From positions 2,450,501-2,514,500 of the forward strand of contig NZ_CP041767.1 in NCBI RefSeq assembly GCF_022026395.1: a stretch of 64,000 nt of DNA, written 5' to 3'. This document shows positions 35,422 to 43,016 of this stretch, piece by piece (within the stretch, counting starts at the first letter, position 1; every line of letters begins with the position of its first letter). The stretch comes from Brevibacillus brevis (GTDB taxonomy: Bacteria; Bacillota; Bacilli; Brevibacillales; Brevibacillaceae). Made by a program: the position numbers and the translations under genes. Under the pieces are notes generated by a model. The model was not told the origin of the DNA and searched no databases. It saw only the letters and a list, made by a program, of their open reading frames with translations.

Positions 35422-36210
35422 TTGAGCAAGATTGAAGTGTTGTTGGCAGATGATAACCGAGAATTTGTGAATCTGTTGGAAGAGTACATCAGTAGCCAGT
35501 ATGACATGAATGTTGTGGGTGTTGCTTACAACGGCAATGAGGTAGTTCGACTGCTGCAGGAACGTGTACCCGATGTATTAATTTTGGATATCATTATGCC
35601 ACATCTGGATGGCTTGGCTGTTTTGGAGCAAATTCAGGCCATGCGCTTAAGTCCTCAACCTAAAATTATCATGTTGACTGCTTTCGGGCAGGAAGAAATT
35701 ACGAAGAAAGCAGTAGAGCTGGGAGCAGCATACTACATTTTGAAACCGTTTGATATGGAGGTGCTGGCTCAGCGCATCCGTCAAATCATTACAACCAAGC
35801 CTGCCTCTTCTTTTGTTTCTTCTGTGAAACCGCAAGCTACCTTGCAAATCCGCGGTCGCAATTTGGACGCGAGCATCACCAGCATTATTCATGAGATTGG
35901 AGTTCCAGCGCACATCAAAGGCTATTTGTATTTGCGGGAAGCGATTACAATGGTATACAACGATGTCGAGCTGCTCGGCTCGATTACCAAAGTCCTGTAC
36001 CCGGACATTGCAAAGAAATTCAATACAACGGCTAGTCGTGTAGAACGTGCCATCCGTCATGCGATTGAAGTAGCATGGTCCCGTGGTAATCTGGACTCGA
36101 TCTCCAGCTTGTTTGGTTATACGATTTCCAACACCAAGGCGAAGCCGACCAACAGTGAGTTTATTGCCATGGTGGCAGATAAGCTGCGGATTGAGGCGAA
36201 GATTAGCTAG
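35422..36210 (+). CDS. spo0A: Sporulation master response regulator Spo0A
   Basis: 262 residues. The receiver domain has the acidic pocket Asp10-Asp11 (LLADDNREF), phospho-acceptor Asp56 (LILDIIMP) and Lys in YYILKPF. The C-terminal DNA-binding domain has [14 protein letters not shown] and the recognition region [23 protein letters not shown]. Phosphorylated Spo0A starts sporulation. The TTG at 35422 lies six bases after GGAGGA; the in-frame TTG at 35404 precedes that site. Promoter and 0A boxes lie upstream and a terminator downstream. Confidence 0.98.
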   Translation: MSKIEVLLADDNREFVNLLEEYISSQYDMNVVGVAYNGNEVVRLLQERVPDVLILDIIMPHLDGLAVLEQIQAMRLSPQPKIIMLTAFGQEEITKKAVELGAAYYILKPFDMEVLAQRIRQIITTKPASSFVSSVKPQATLQIRGRNLDASITSIIHEIGVPAHIKGYLYLREAITMVYNDVELLGSITKVLYPDIAKKFNTTASRVERAIRHAIEVAWSRGNLDSISSLFGYTISNTKAKPTNSEFIAMVADKLRIEAKIS

Positions 36211-36238
36211 GATGTAGAGAATCGTTTACACGATCCTT

Positions 36239-36275
36239 AAAAAGACATTAGCATTTGCTTGCTAGTGTCTTTTTG
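36239..36275 (+). terminator. Intrinsic terminator after spo0A
   Basis: A 15-bp stem AAAAAGACATTAGCA/TGCTAGTGTCTTTTT (one G-T pair) with a 6-base loop and T-rich 3' arm. Confidence 0.9.
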
Positions 36276-36308
36276 TATGGGTAGGACGTAGTAAAAGCGA
36301 GGTGCAAA

Positions 36309-36503
36309 ATGGAAAATCCTAAAGTGCAGTGTCCAAAATGTGGGTGTAATGAGATTGGAAAAGGGAGGCAAGCTGGGGATGCGGGAGTGTTTCCCTTCGG
36401 CAAGTTTGTTCCGCTTAGTTCCGCGATCATTCATAGAATCTGTACAAATTGTGGCTATGTGATCGAAAGTTATGTTGAAAACCCATCAAAGTTTAAAGGT
36501 TAA
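36309..36503 (+). CDS. Small zinc-ribbon protein
   Basis: 64 residues. Two CxxC pairs, CPKCGC near residue 8 and CTNCGY near residue 46, form a complete zinc ribbon of the type often mislabelled as a TFIIIB-like factor. Between them lies a glycine-rich and hydrophobic stretch (DAGVFPFGKFVPLSSAI). GAGGTG lies seven bases before the ATG. The function is unknown. It begins an accessory stretch of unknown genes after spo0A. Confidence 0.7.
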   Translation: MENPKVQCPKCGCNEIGKGRQAGDAGVFPFGKFVPLSSAIIHRICTNCGYVIESYVENPSKFKG

Positions 36504-36523
36504 TACTTCGGAGATTAAATGAA

Positions 36524-37127
36524 ATGAGCAAACTACTATCCTATAAAGAAATTAGAATTAGCTCTTCTACATCACCAATTGCGTATAAGCAGGCTGGTTA
36601 TCGTCAAAGGTTTCTAACCATTGAGGGAAAAGAGATCGCCAATACAGGAATAGATTGTGAAACCTGTCTTTTTTATGCCGACGTTTCAGGAATGGATATG
36701 AAAAGCCCAACAAAAATATCGAACAAATTAAATCAAGGGATAAATACACTAGACGAAGATTTCATGTCAGATTTATCCTGTCTCATTCCCAATGGTCATT
36801 ACATTGCAACTTTGTTGAAGGTGTATCCTAGAATGAAAAGAGAGGCATATGGGACTGAGTACTACAAGGCTGGGCTAAGGAATATTAGCAGTATGAGGAT
36901 TTTAAAAAACACCGACAGCGTTAAGTCTTTCTTTCCTAGATATAAAATATCCGTTGAATCACTTTGATGAGATATGGATTTATAGTCATTTTTTATTGGA
37001 TGGTCATCACAAAATGTTTGCCGCAGATAAAGCCCAAAAAGCAATTACCTTATTATCCTTTTTATCGATAGATGAGTCATTCGCAAATAAGGAACAATTA
37101 AAAAGGCTTTTCCAAGTTTTAACCTGA
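36524..37127 (+). pseudogene. Unknown gene interrupted by a frameshift in a run of six A residues
   Basis: The first frame runs from the ATG at 36524 to a TGA at 36965-36967 (147 codons). From about 36904 the +1 frame is open and continues to a TGA at 37125-37127 with protein-like sequence (LSFLDIKYPLNHFDEIWIYS, then HHKMFAADKAQKAITLLSFL). Removing one A from the run AAAAAA at 36904-36909 joins the two parts into a protein of about 200 residues. I do not recognise the family. The first part contains CETCLF near residue 46. Base composition is more A/T-rich than the neighbours, suggesting acquired DNA. A sequencing error is an alternative to a real mutation. Confidence 0.6.
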
Positions 37128-37157
37128 TGAATTGGCTGTTGTGTCGGTACAAGAAAT

Positions 37158-37183
37158 AAGCCAAGGTATTTTAACCCTGGCTT
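37158..37183 (-). terminator. Possible terminator of the minus-strand lipoprotein gene
   Basis: AAGCCAAGG pairs with CCCTGGCTT (one mismatch), and the minus-strand tail is T-rich but interrupted. Confidence 0.35.
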
Positions 37184-37224
37184 TGATCATCAATATACCA
37201 TTTTACTAAAGAGAATTACAGAGG

Positions 37225-37662
37225 TCACTTAGCTGTTTCTTTAGCTGGTGTAGTAGGTGGTTGTTCGGGGCTTGCTGGGGGAGCGTTTTTATATTCAAAG
37301 ACCATTTCGGAAATACTACTCAATCCGGTTTGTTCCATGCCTTTACTCGTCAAGGCAATTCTGCCAAATGCAGTAACAGTGGAAGGAATCCTTCCATCTG
37401 GTTTGATAATGGTCACAGAAACGGAGTTAACTTCTTCTTTCTTGTCTTTCGCTAAGGTCCGAGTATTTTCCACTAAAGCGCGCAATTCCTTTTCATCATT
37501 TGATTCTGTCGCTAAAGCAACCATCCACATTCCGGTGCTTTCGTCAAATCGGTCAATGGCCAATACATATGCAGGTAGCGGCACTTCTGGTGTGCTTGCA
37601 GTTTCACTACAGGCTGGAAGGATTAGTGCTAGTGCAAGTATTAAGGCTAGTCTAAATTTCAA
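37225..37662 (-). CDS. Putative lipoprotein of unknown function
   Basis: 145 residues. A signal peptide with a lipobox (ALILPAC, Cys18 to be lipidated) is followed by a mixed alpha/beta domain (YVLAIDRFDESTGMWMVALATES, VSVTIIKPDGRIPSTVTAF) and a Pro/Thr-rich C terminus. It should be anchored on the outer face of the membrane. I do not recognise the family. It lies on the opposite strand to its neighbours and seems to be a single-gene unit; AGGAGAG stands before the start. Confidence 0.7.
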   Translation of the reverse strand: MKFRLALILALALILPACSETASTPEVPLPAYVLAIDRFDESTGMWMVALATESNDEKELRALVENTRTLAKDKKEEVNSVSVTIIKPDGRIPSTVTAFGRIALTSKGMEQTGLSSISEMVFEYKNAPPASPEQPPTTPAKETAK

Positions 37663-37757
37663 TCTGCAACTCTCCTAATTATTTTTTGGTTATTTTACCA
37701 AAGTTGGGGTACTTTTACTATAACTAAAAATGTACTCTTCCCGGAGGAACTGAATCC

Positions 37758-38177
37758 ATGTGCCTAGAATTATTCGTCATGATAAGAGAAACACCAGGAA
37801 TTGACCCTAATCCGATAGTCTCTCCTTATGTTTTGACAGGCAAGCTATCACATGAAAAAAGTCCTCATTTCTTCAAGCGTTTTCCGAAAAAACAGGCATG
37901 GTGGATGACAACCGAAGAGGGTTGCGCTTGCAGATTTAGCATTTCCAAGCATCCTGATAAAGTAAAATTCGGGATGTATCCAGAAGAGGAGGGACCTCGT
38001 CATTATCAAAGATACCTAGAGGACTATCAAAAAAGCATGAACAGAATGATGCATCTTCGTGCTTGGTGCGAGGAACTGCTTGATCACGACAAGACGCAGG
38101 CATTACATCCTGACAAAATGAACCATTTGATAAGAAACTGCCAGAGTCCCTTGCGAGATTTTGATCCTCCTATGTAA
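37758..38177 (+). CDS. Hypothetical protein, 139 residues
   Basis: 139 residues with no membrane segment or recognised domain. Charged and aromatic-rich, with Cys pair CAC near residue 56, FKRFPKKQAWWMTTEEG and a helical C-terminal half rich in His, Arg and Met (QKSMNRMMHLRAWCEELLDHD). GGAGGAAC lies 9 bases before the ATG at 37758. It precedes the carbonic anhydrase gene by about 50 bases and may share its transcript. Confidence 0.6.
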   Translation: MCLELFVMIRETPGIDPNPIVSPYVLTGKLSHEKSPHFFKRFPKKQAWWMTTEEGCACRFSISKHPDKVKFGMYPEEEGPRHYQRYLEDYQKSMNRMMHLRAWCEELLDHDKTQALHPDKMNHLIRNCQSPLRDFDPPM

Positions 38178-38229
38178 AATAGAAAAGCATACAATACAAA
38201 TACATACTACTAAGAGCGAGGTAGGTGCT

Positions 38230-38814
38230 GTGAAAGTGCGCAATTTGGATGAAATTCTCGCATTTAACCGCGAATTTGTGGCCAACCAAGAATATGAAAA
38301 GTACCAAACCACCAAGTTTCCTGATAAACGATTGGTCGTGCTGTCTTGTATGGATACCCGTTTGGTTGAACTTCTACCGAAAGCCATGAACATGCGCAAT
38401 GGGGATATCAAGCACGTAAAAAGCGCCGGGGCAATCGTGTCCCACCCTTTTGGGAGTATCATGCGTAGTATTCTAATTGCGATCTACGAATTGAATGCTG
38501 AAGAAGTGATGGTCGTCGGGCATTATGACTGCGGGATGAGTGCGATCGATAGCAAACGCACAATGGAGAAGATGCTGGAGCGAGGAGTCACGGCTCAAAC
38601 GTTTTCCACGCTCCAACATGCGGGGATTAACTTACATAAATGGCTGCACGGGTTCGATCGTGTAGAGGAAAGTGTGAAAAATAGCGTAGAAACGATTAAA
38701 AATCACCCGCTCCTCCCACCGAATGTGGAGGTACATGGCTTACTCATTGACCCGGTGACGGGGAGATTGGACGTTGTTGTGAATGGGTATGAGCGAACGA
38801 AGGACAGTGAATGA
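38230..38814 (+). CDS. Beta-class carbonic anhydrase
   Basis: 194 residues. Interconverts CO2 and bicarbonate. Zinc ligands are Cys40 in LSCMDTR, His98 and Cys101 in GHYDCGM; Asp42 and Arg44 form the catalytic dyad. KSAGAIVSHPFGSIMRSILIAIYEL is characteristic of the bacillus YtiB-like group. The GTG at 38230 follows a GGTAGGTG stretch; a second GTG two codons later is possible. It overlaps the following phosphoesterase by about 32 bases. Confidence 0.92.
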   Translation: MKVRNLDEILAFNREFVANQEYEKYQTTKFPDKRLVVLSCMDTRLVELLPKAMNMRNGDIKHVKSAGAIVSHPFGSIMRSILIAIYELNAEEVMVVGHYDCGMSAIDSKRTMEKMLERGVTAQTFSTLQHAGINLHKWLHGFDRVEESVKNSVETIKNHPLLPPNVEVHGLLIDPVTGRLDVVVNGYERTKDSE

Positions 38815-39664
38815 TCCTAACCTTGCTCCCATTTCGAGGAAAACATTTCTCCACAGAGTCACGAAATGGGTAGGGGGATTGATTGGTCTCGGAATAGCGA
38901 CTGGCGTGTACGGTCATGTATGGGAACGTAAAGCACTTGATATCGTGCGATTGTCCATTACGATACCGGGATTGCCAGAAAACTTTAAGGGAACAAAGCT
39001 CATTCATTTCAGCGATGTCCACCTCGGTCATTATTTTGAAGCGAAAGAGTTGGAGTCGGTTATTGCTGTGATCCAGGGCGAAAAACCGGATTTGATTTGC
39101 TTCACAGGGGATATCGTTGATGAAGTGACACGACCTCTATTCGCCGCCGTTCCCCTTTTCAATCAGCTCCTAGCCCCATTAGGTAAATTCGCCGTTTTGG
39201 GCAACCACGATTATCGAGCTGGTGAACAGCAAAAAGTCCGGGATGGATTGGTCGCATCAGGATTCGAAGTGTTGGATAATCGGCATGTTGTCGTACACCA
39301 AGATGGCCAGCAGTTATACATGGCGGGAGTGGATGACCTTTTCTATGGCGTACCAGATCTTTCAAAAGCGTTAGAAAATATCCCGCCAGAGGGCAGCGTT
39401 ATATTGTTGGCGCATGAGCCTGATTTTGCTGATATGGCGTCACAATATCCCGTGCATCTTCAACTGTCTGGCCACAGTCATGGAGGACAGGTACGCTTGC
39501 CCTTCATTGGTCATCTATTGGCGCCGCAATACGGGCGTAAATATGTACAAGGAATGTATCAGGTAGGTGGCATGGCTGTGTACACCAACAGAGGATTGGG
39601 TACGACGATCTTGCCTGTTCGTTTGTTTTGCCGCCCGGAGCTTACGGTACTAACCCTACAGTGA
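38783..39664 (+). CDS. Membrane-attached metallophosphoesterase (YkuE-like)
   Basis: 293 residues. An N-terminal SRKTFLHRV stretch followed by a hydrophobic segment (about 27-43) resembles a Tat signal with Lys in place of the second Arg, or an anchor. The calcineurin-like metal site is complete: FSDVHLGH, FTGDIVDE, LGNHDYRAG, LAHEPDF and SGHSHGGQVRLP. B. subtilis YkuE is a Tat-exported cell-wall phosphoesterase of the same family, so a wall-lipid role is likely. The start overlaps the carbonic anhydrase gene; GTG within VNDPN is a possible shorter start. Confidence 0.85.
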   Translation: MGMSERRTVNDPNLAPISRKTFLHRVTKWVGGLIGLGIATGVYGHVWERKALDIVRLSITIPGLPENFKGTKLIHFSDVHLGHYFEAKELESVIAVIQGEKPDLICFTGDIVDEVTRPLFAAVPLFNQLLAPLGKFAVLGNHDYRAGEQQKVRDGLVASGFEVLDNRHVVVHQDGQQLYMAGVDDLFYGVPDLSKALENIPPEGSVILLAHEPDFADMASQYPVHLQLSGHSHGGQVRLPFIGHLLAPQYGRKYVQGMYQVGGMAVYTNRGLGTTILPVRLFCRPELTVLTLQ

Positions 39665-39670
39665 ATTTTG

Positions 39671-40537
39671 TTAATAATGTTCCTTGATCCATTGGACGAA
39701 TTGCTGGAAAGCATCGTCCTCTTTTTTTGGATGAAGGTAGGCGATAAGGGTTGGGCGAACTAATTCGCCGTTTGCGATATCGTAGGCAACCAATCTTCCG
39801 GTCGCAAGCTCTTGTTGTATGGTTCTTTCCGGAAGGATGGTGATCCCTAGCTGCCGTTCGACCATTTTTTTAACAGCATTGAAGCTGTCCAATTCCATAA
39901 TAATATTCGGAAAAACTCCCTTCTGTGCCAGATAGCGGTCAATCCGTTGGCGATAAGGAGCGGTGTGATTCCCGAACACAATCATTTCCTCGGTACGCCA
40001 TGCTTGAAAACCTGGAAACCCACTTGCCCAAGGGTGGCTCGGGGCCATGACGAGCAGGAGTCGATCACTGGGAAGAAATTCTTGATGGATGTGCGGGTGA
40101 TACATTTCACTCCCGAGAAAGGCAATATCGGCTGTGCCGGTTAGCAGAGCGCTGAGGGACTCCTCGTACAACGTAGAGCGGACGTAGCAGGTAAAGCCCG
40201 GATGAGCAATCCGGTACTCACCAATCAGTCTCGGCAGCTCATAGGCGACAAAAGCTTTTCCTGCGACGATGTTCATCGATTGGCGCTGTTCTTTCTCTTG
40301 GATAAAGGAGCGCATTTGCTCCACGATATTTGTAGCCACCGGTAGTAACCGACGTCCTTCGCCTGTTAGACTCACTCCTGAAGCAGTGCGAACAAAAAGC
40401 GCACTCCCAACCTGGCGCTCTAGCTGCTTCAATCGGTGTGTAAGTGTTGATTGCGCCAAAAATAACGCCTGTGCAGCACGATTAATCGATCCATGACGAG
40501 CAATCGTCAAAAAAACCTCAAGACTTTCTCGATCCAC
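39671..40537 (-). CDS. LysR-family transcriptional regulator
   Basis: 288 residues. The N-terminal helix-turn-helix (LEVFLTIARHGSINRAAQALFLAQSTLTHRLKQLERQVGSALF) is followed by a two-lobed effector domain (about 90-285). The GTG at 40537 lies nine bases after AGGAGG; the longer frame begins inside that site. It is transcribed divergently from the methyltransferase operon, across a 100-base gap containing the palindrome GATAACTAGTTATC. LysR regulators usually control the divergent operon, so it likely regulates those genes and itself. The inducer is unknown. Confidence 0.9.
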   Translation of the reverse strand: MDRESLEVFLTIARHGSINRAAQALFLAQSTLTHRLKQLERQVGSALFVRTASGVSLTGEGRRLLPVATNIVEQMRSFIQEKEQRQSMNIVAGKAFVAYELPRLIGEYRIAHPGFTCYVRSTLYEESLSALLTGTADIAFLGSEMYHPHIHQEFLPSDRLLLVMAPSHPWASGFPGFQAWRTEEMIVFGNHTAPYRQRIDRYLAQKGVFPNIIMELDSFNAVKKMVERQLGITILPERTIQQELATGRLVAYDIANGELVRPTLIAYLHPKKEDDAFQQFVQWIKEHY

Positions 40538-40564
40538 TTTTAGTTGCCTCCTATTCAAATTCTC

Positions 40565-40578
40565 GATAACTAGTTATC
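40565..40578. promoter_or_regulatory. Perfect 14-bp palindrome between lysR-type gene and methyltransferase operon
   Basis: GATAACTAGTTATC is fully self-complementary and includes the T-N11-A pattern of LysR sites. It lies 27 bases from the regulator start and 60 from the methyltransferase start. Confidence 0.6.
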
Positions 40579-40637
40579 TGTATTCTATAACAAGGATGAC
40601 AAACATTGGAATATGATGTAGGCAGGAGGTGTTCCTG

Positions 40638-41414
40638 ATGAAGAATGAGGAGATCAAACAGGCTGTACAAGCGCAATTTGGAAAAAATGCTGAGCAATAC
40701 GTGCAAAGCAAGACGCATGCAAAAGGCAGCGACCTGGAACTGATGGTGGAGTGGATGCAGCCAAGAGAGAACTGGCGGGCACTGGATATCGCCACGGGAG
40801 GTGGGCACGTAGCGAGAACATTGGCTCCACATGTGAGCTTGGTCGTCGCCACGGATTTGACTCGTCCGATGCTCATGGCGGCATCTGCGGCCAATGAAAC
40901 AGCACTTGTCCATAATGTGATGTATGTTCAGGCTGACGCAGAATCTCTCCCGTTTCTCGATGGATCATTTGAGATCGTCACATGCCGAATTGCAGCTCAT
41001 CATTTTCCCGATCCGGCGGCTTTTGTTCGTGAGGTGAGTCGCGTGCTTTCCCCTGGTGGGTTGTTTCTCTTCATCGACAATGTCTCTCCTGAGGAATCGT
41101 CACTCTCGGCATTCATAAATGAAATAGAGAAAACACGCGATCCCAGTCATGTTCGCTGTCTTTCCGTAAGTGAATGGCGAGGTTTGTTTGAAGCGAACGG
41201 CATGACTTTGCAAAAGCAGCAGGGACGCAAAAAAAGATTTGAATTTTTAGCATGGGTCCAACGTACCTCCGAATCATCCGAGCAGGAAGCGATCGTGGAA
41301 AAACTGCTGCTGAACGCTACAGATGAACAAAAAGAATATCTAGGGCTTACCACAAAGGATGGTAGAGTCATGACCCATCAGATTGACGAATGGATGGTTC
41401 TTTGCCAAAAATGA
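40638..41414 (+). CDS. Class I SAM-dependent methyltransferase (Methyltransf_11 type)
   Basis: 258 residues. SAM-binding motif I is ALDIATGGGHVARTLA, motif II ATDLTRPML, and motif III LSPGGLFLFID; AAHHFPD matches the UbiE/YcgJ-like subgroup. Small-molecule methylation is likely; the substrate is unknown. The ATG at 40638 lies eight bases after AGGAGG. It is first in a three-gene operon with a VOC protein and a second methyltransferase, opposite a LysR regulator. Confidence 0.88.
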   Translation: MKNEEIKQAVQAQFGKNAEQYVQSKTHAKGSDLELMVEWMQPRENWRALDIATGGGHVARTLAPHVSLVVATDLTRPMLMAASAANETALVHNVMYVQADAESLPFLDGSFEIVTCRIAAHHFPDPAAFVREVSRVLSPGGLFLFIDNVSPEESSLSAFINEIEKTRDPSHVRCLSVSEWRGLFEANGMTLQKQQGRKKRFEFLAWVQRTSESSEQEAIVEKLLLNATDEQKEYLGLTTKDGRVMTHQIDEWMVLCQK

Positions 41415-41430
41415 GGAGGAAATGAAGACG

Positions 41431-41814
41431 ATGACAACAACAACGCATAAATGGATTGGGCTTGATCATGTGCAATTAGCAGCACCAGCAGGAACAGAGG
41501 ACGTAGCGCGCAAGTTTTTCGGTGAGCTCTTGGGAATGCCGGAGGTTCCAAAGCCAGCGAAGCTTCTTGTTCGAGGGGGTGTATGGTTTCAATGTGGTGC
41601 CCAAATGATTCATATTGGCGTAGAAGAAGGATTCATTCCCGCGAAAAAAGCGCATCCGGCGTTTCTCGTGCAAAACATTGGTTCACTGATGGAGCACCTG
41701 CAAGCAAATGGGGTATCGTTTCGGATTGATGAAGAAATCCCGCACCTTATCCGCTTTTTCACAGAGGACCCATTTGGGAACCGATTGGAGTTCATGGAGG
41801 CGAAACAGGAATGA
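41431..41814 (+). CDS. VOC (glyoxalase/dioxygenase fold) family protein
   Basis: 127 residues, a single VOC domain of two beta-alpha-beta-beta-beta units: LDHVQLAAPAGTEDVARKFFGELLGM and FLVQNIGSLMEHLQANGV ... FFTEDPFGNRLEFME. His in LDHVQLA, the terminal Glu in LEFME and His in MIHIGVE could bind metal. It may be a lyase, a dioxygenase or a drug-binding protein. GGAGG lies 11 bases before the ATG at 41431; the ATG at 41422 is closer but only three bases away. Its stop overlaps the next start (ATGA). Confidence 0.85.
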   Translation: MTTTTHKWIGLDHVQLAAPAGTEDVARKFFGELLGMPEVPKPAKLLVRGGVWFQCGAQMIHIGVEEGFIPAKKAHPAFLVQNIGSLMEHLQANGVSFRIDEEIPHLIRFFTEDPFGNRLEFMEAKQE

Positions 41815-42614
41815 CAATTGATTTTCACGCGGAGAAAAACCAGTTGAGCTATACAGGGAGAACCGCCGACAATTCGTGGAGTCAGGCGATCCAGTCGCTC
41901 GTCAATCCCGTGGGAAAAAACGTCGTGGACATCGGTTGTGGTGGTGGAATTTATACCAAGGCTTGGTCTGGGTTAGGAGCTGCTTCTGTCACGGGGGTTG
42001 ATTTTTCCCAGGTGATGGTTGAAGCGGCGAGAGAGCAATGCGCTGACGATCCGAAGATTTCGTTTGCACAGGGGGATGCACGGGCAACCGGCTTGCCGAG
42101 TCAATGTGCGGATATTGTATTCGCTCGCGCCTTGATCCATCATTTCCCGGAGCAAGACTTGCAGAAATTTTTTAAAGAAGTCATTAGGCTATTGGCACCG
42201 GGGGGAATTTGCTTAATCCAAGACCGGACGATGGATGATGTCAAAATGCCGGCCTCGCCGACTCATTTTCGCGGTTATTTCTTTACGCGATACCCGCGCT
42301 TGCTAGCGATAGAGCAGACACGAAGACCGGATGATACAACGGTGCAGGACACCATGAAGCTCGCGGGGCTTGAGCAGGTGAACAAGACAACGCTATGGGA
42401 GACAAGACGAGAATACAATAGCTGGTCTGATTTGGAGGCTGACTTGCTTTCAAGAAAAGGCCGATCCATTCTGTATGAATTAACTGATGGCGAACTGAAA
42501 GACCTCGTTCATACCATCCATGGTCACGTAGCCGGGCAAGAAAAATGGATCGAGCAGGATTGCTGGAGTATCTGGATAGGCAGCGCAACTTGTGGCACAA
42601 TAAAAGGAAAATAA
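41811..42614 (+). CDS. Second class I SAM-dependent methyltransferase
   Basis: 267 residues. Motif I is VVDIGCGGGIYTKAW, motif II TGVDFSQVM, then ARALIHHFPEQD and LLAPGGICLIQD. The C-terminal third (RREYNSWSDLEADLLSRKGRSILYELTDGELKDL) is a helical substrate-recognition region. It is coupled to the VOC gene by ATGA and is the last gene of the operon. The two methyltransferases differ in sequence, so they are not a recent duplication. Confidence 0.87.
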   Translation: MTIDFHAEKNQLSYTGRTADNSWSQAIQSLVNPVGKNVVDIGCGGGIYTKAWSGLGAASVTGVDFSQVMVEAAREQCADDPKISFAQGDARATGLPSQCADIVFARALIHHFPEQDLQKFFKEVIRLLAPGGICLIQDRTMDDVKMPASPTHFRGYFFTRYPRLLAIEQTRRPDDTTVQDTMKLAGLEQVNKTTLWETRREYNSWSDLEADLLSRKGRSILYELTDGELKDLVHTIHGHVAGQEKWIEQDCWSIWIGSATCGTIKGK

Positions 42615-42636
42615 TTGTGAAACTTTTTGTTCACAA
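42615..42636 (+). repeat. Inverted repeat TTGTGA-N10-TCACAA after the methyltransferase operon
   Basis: TTGTGA (42615-42620) and TCACAA (42631-42636) start immediately after the stop codon. It could be a weak terminator (followed by ATTT) or a regulatory site for the next gene; the half sites resemble FNR-type sites but the spacing is too long. Confidence 0.4.
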
Positions 42637-42729
42637 ATTTGGATATGCTTGTCTCATAATACCCGAAGCTATATAATGGAATTGCCATTGTATTCCTGTT
42701 GCGTCATCATGGTGAAGGAGTTGTCGTTA

Positions 42730-42906
42730 ATGAAAATCGTTTTATTTGACATCCTGATGTTTATCTTCACATTCTTTATCGCTTGGGGCTGTTTGAATTC
42801 CATCAGAGCGAAAAACACATTTGCAATCTTATTTGGCTTTGTATCTTTGGTGGTTTTCCTGTTCGCAGACGGTTTGATCATTTACTACCTGGCCAAAGGT
42901 GCGTAG
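42730..42906 (+). CDS. Small two-helix membrane protein (DUF2759-like)
   Basis: 58 residues with two hydrophobic helices (about 3-22 and 32-54) joined by NSIRAKNTF. Size and pattern fit the DUF2759 family of small bacillus membrane proteins, but no motif proves it. GAAGGAG stands about ten bases before the ATG at 42730. The frame is open upstream to 42649 without a better start. A strong terminator follows, so it forms its own unit. Confidence 0.65.
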   Translation: MKIVLFDILMFIFTFFIAWGCLNSIRAKNTFAILFGFVSLVVFLFADGLIIYYLAKGA

Positions 42907-42931
42907 GTGAAACTGAAAACGCTTCGCTTAA

Positions 42932-42970
42932 AAGAGGCTGTGCATTTCGTGCACAGTCTCTTTTTTTTTG
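42932..42970 (+). terminator. Intrinsic terminator after the small membrane protein
   Basis: AAGAGGCTGTGCA pairs with TGCACAGTCTCTT (one G-T pair), loop TTTCG, then a run of T residues. Confidence 0.92.
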
Positions 42971-43016
42971 CATGTGAGAAGGAAATATTTAGCATACTAA
43001 AGGCGGAGGTGGAAAA

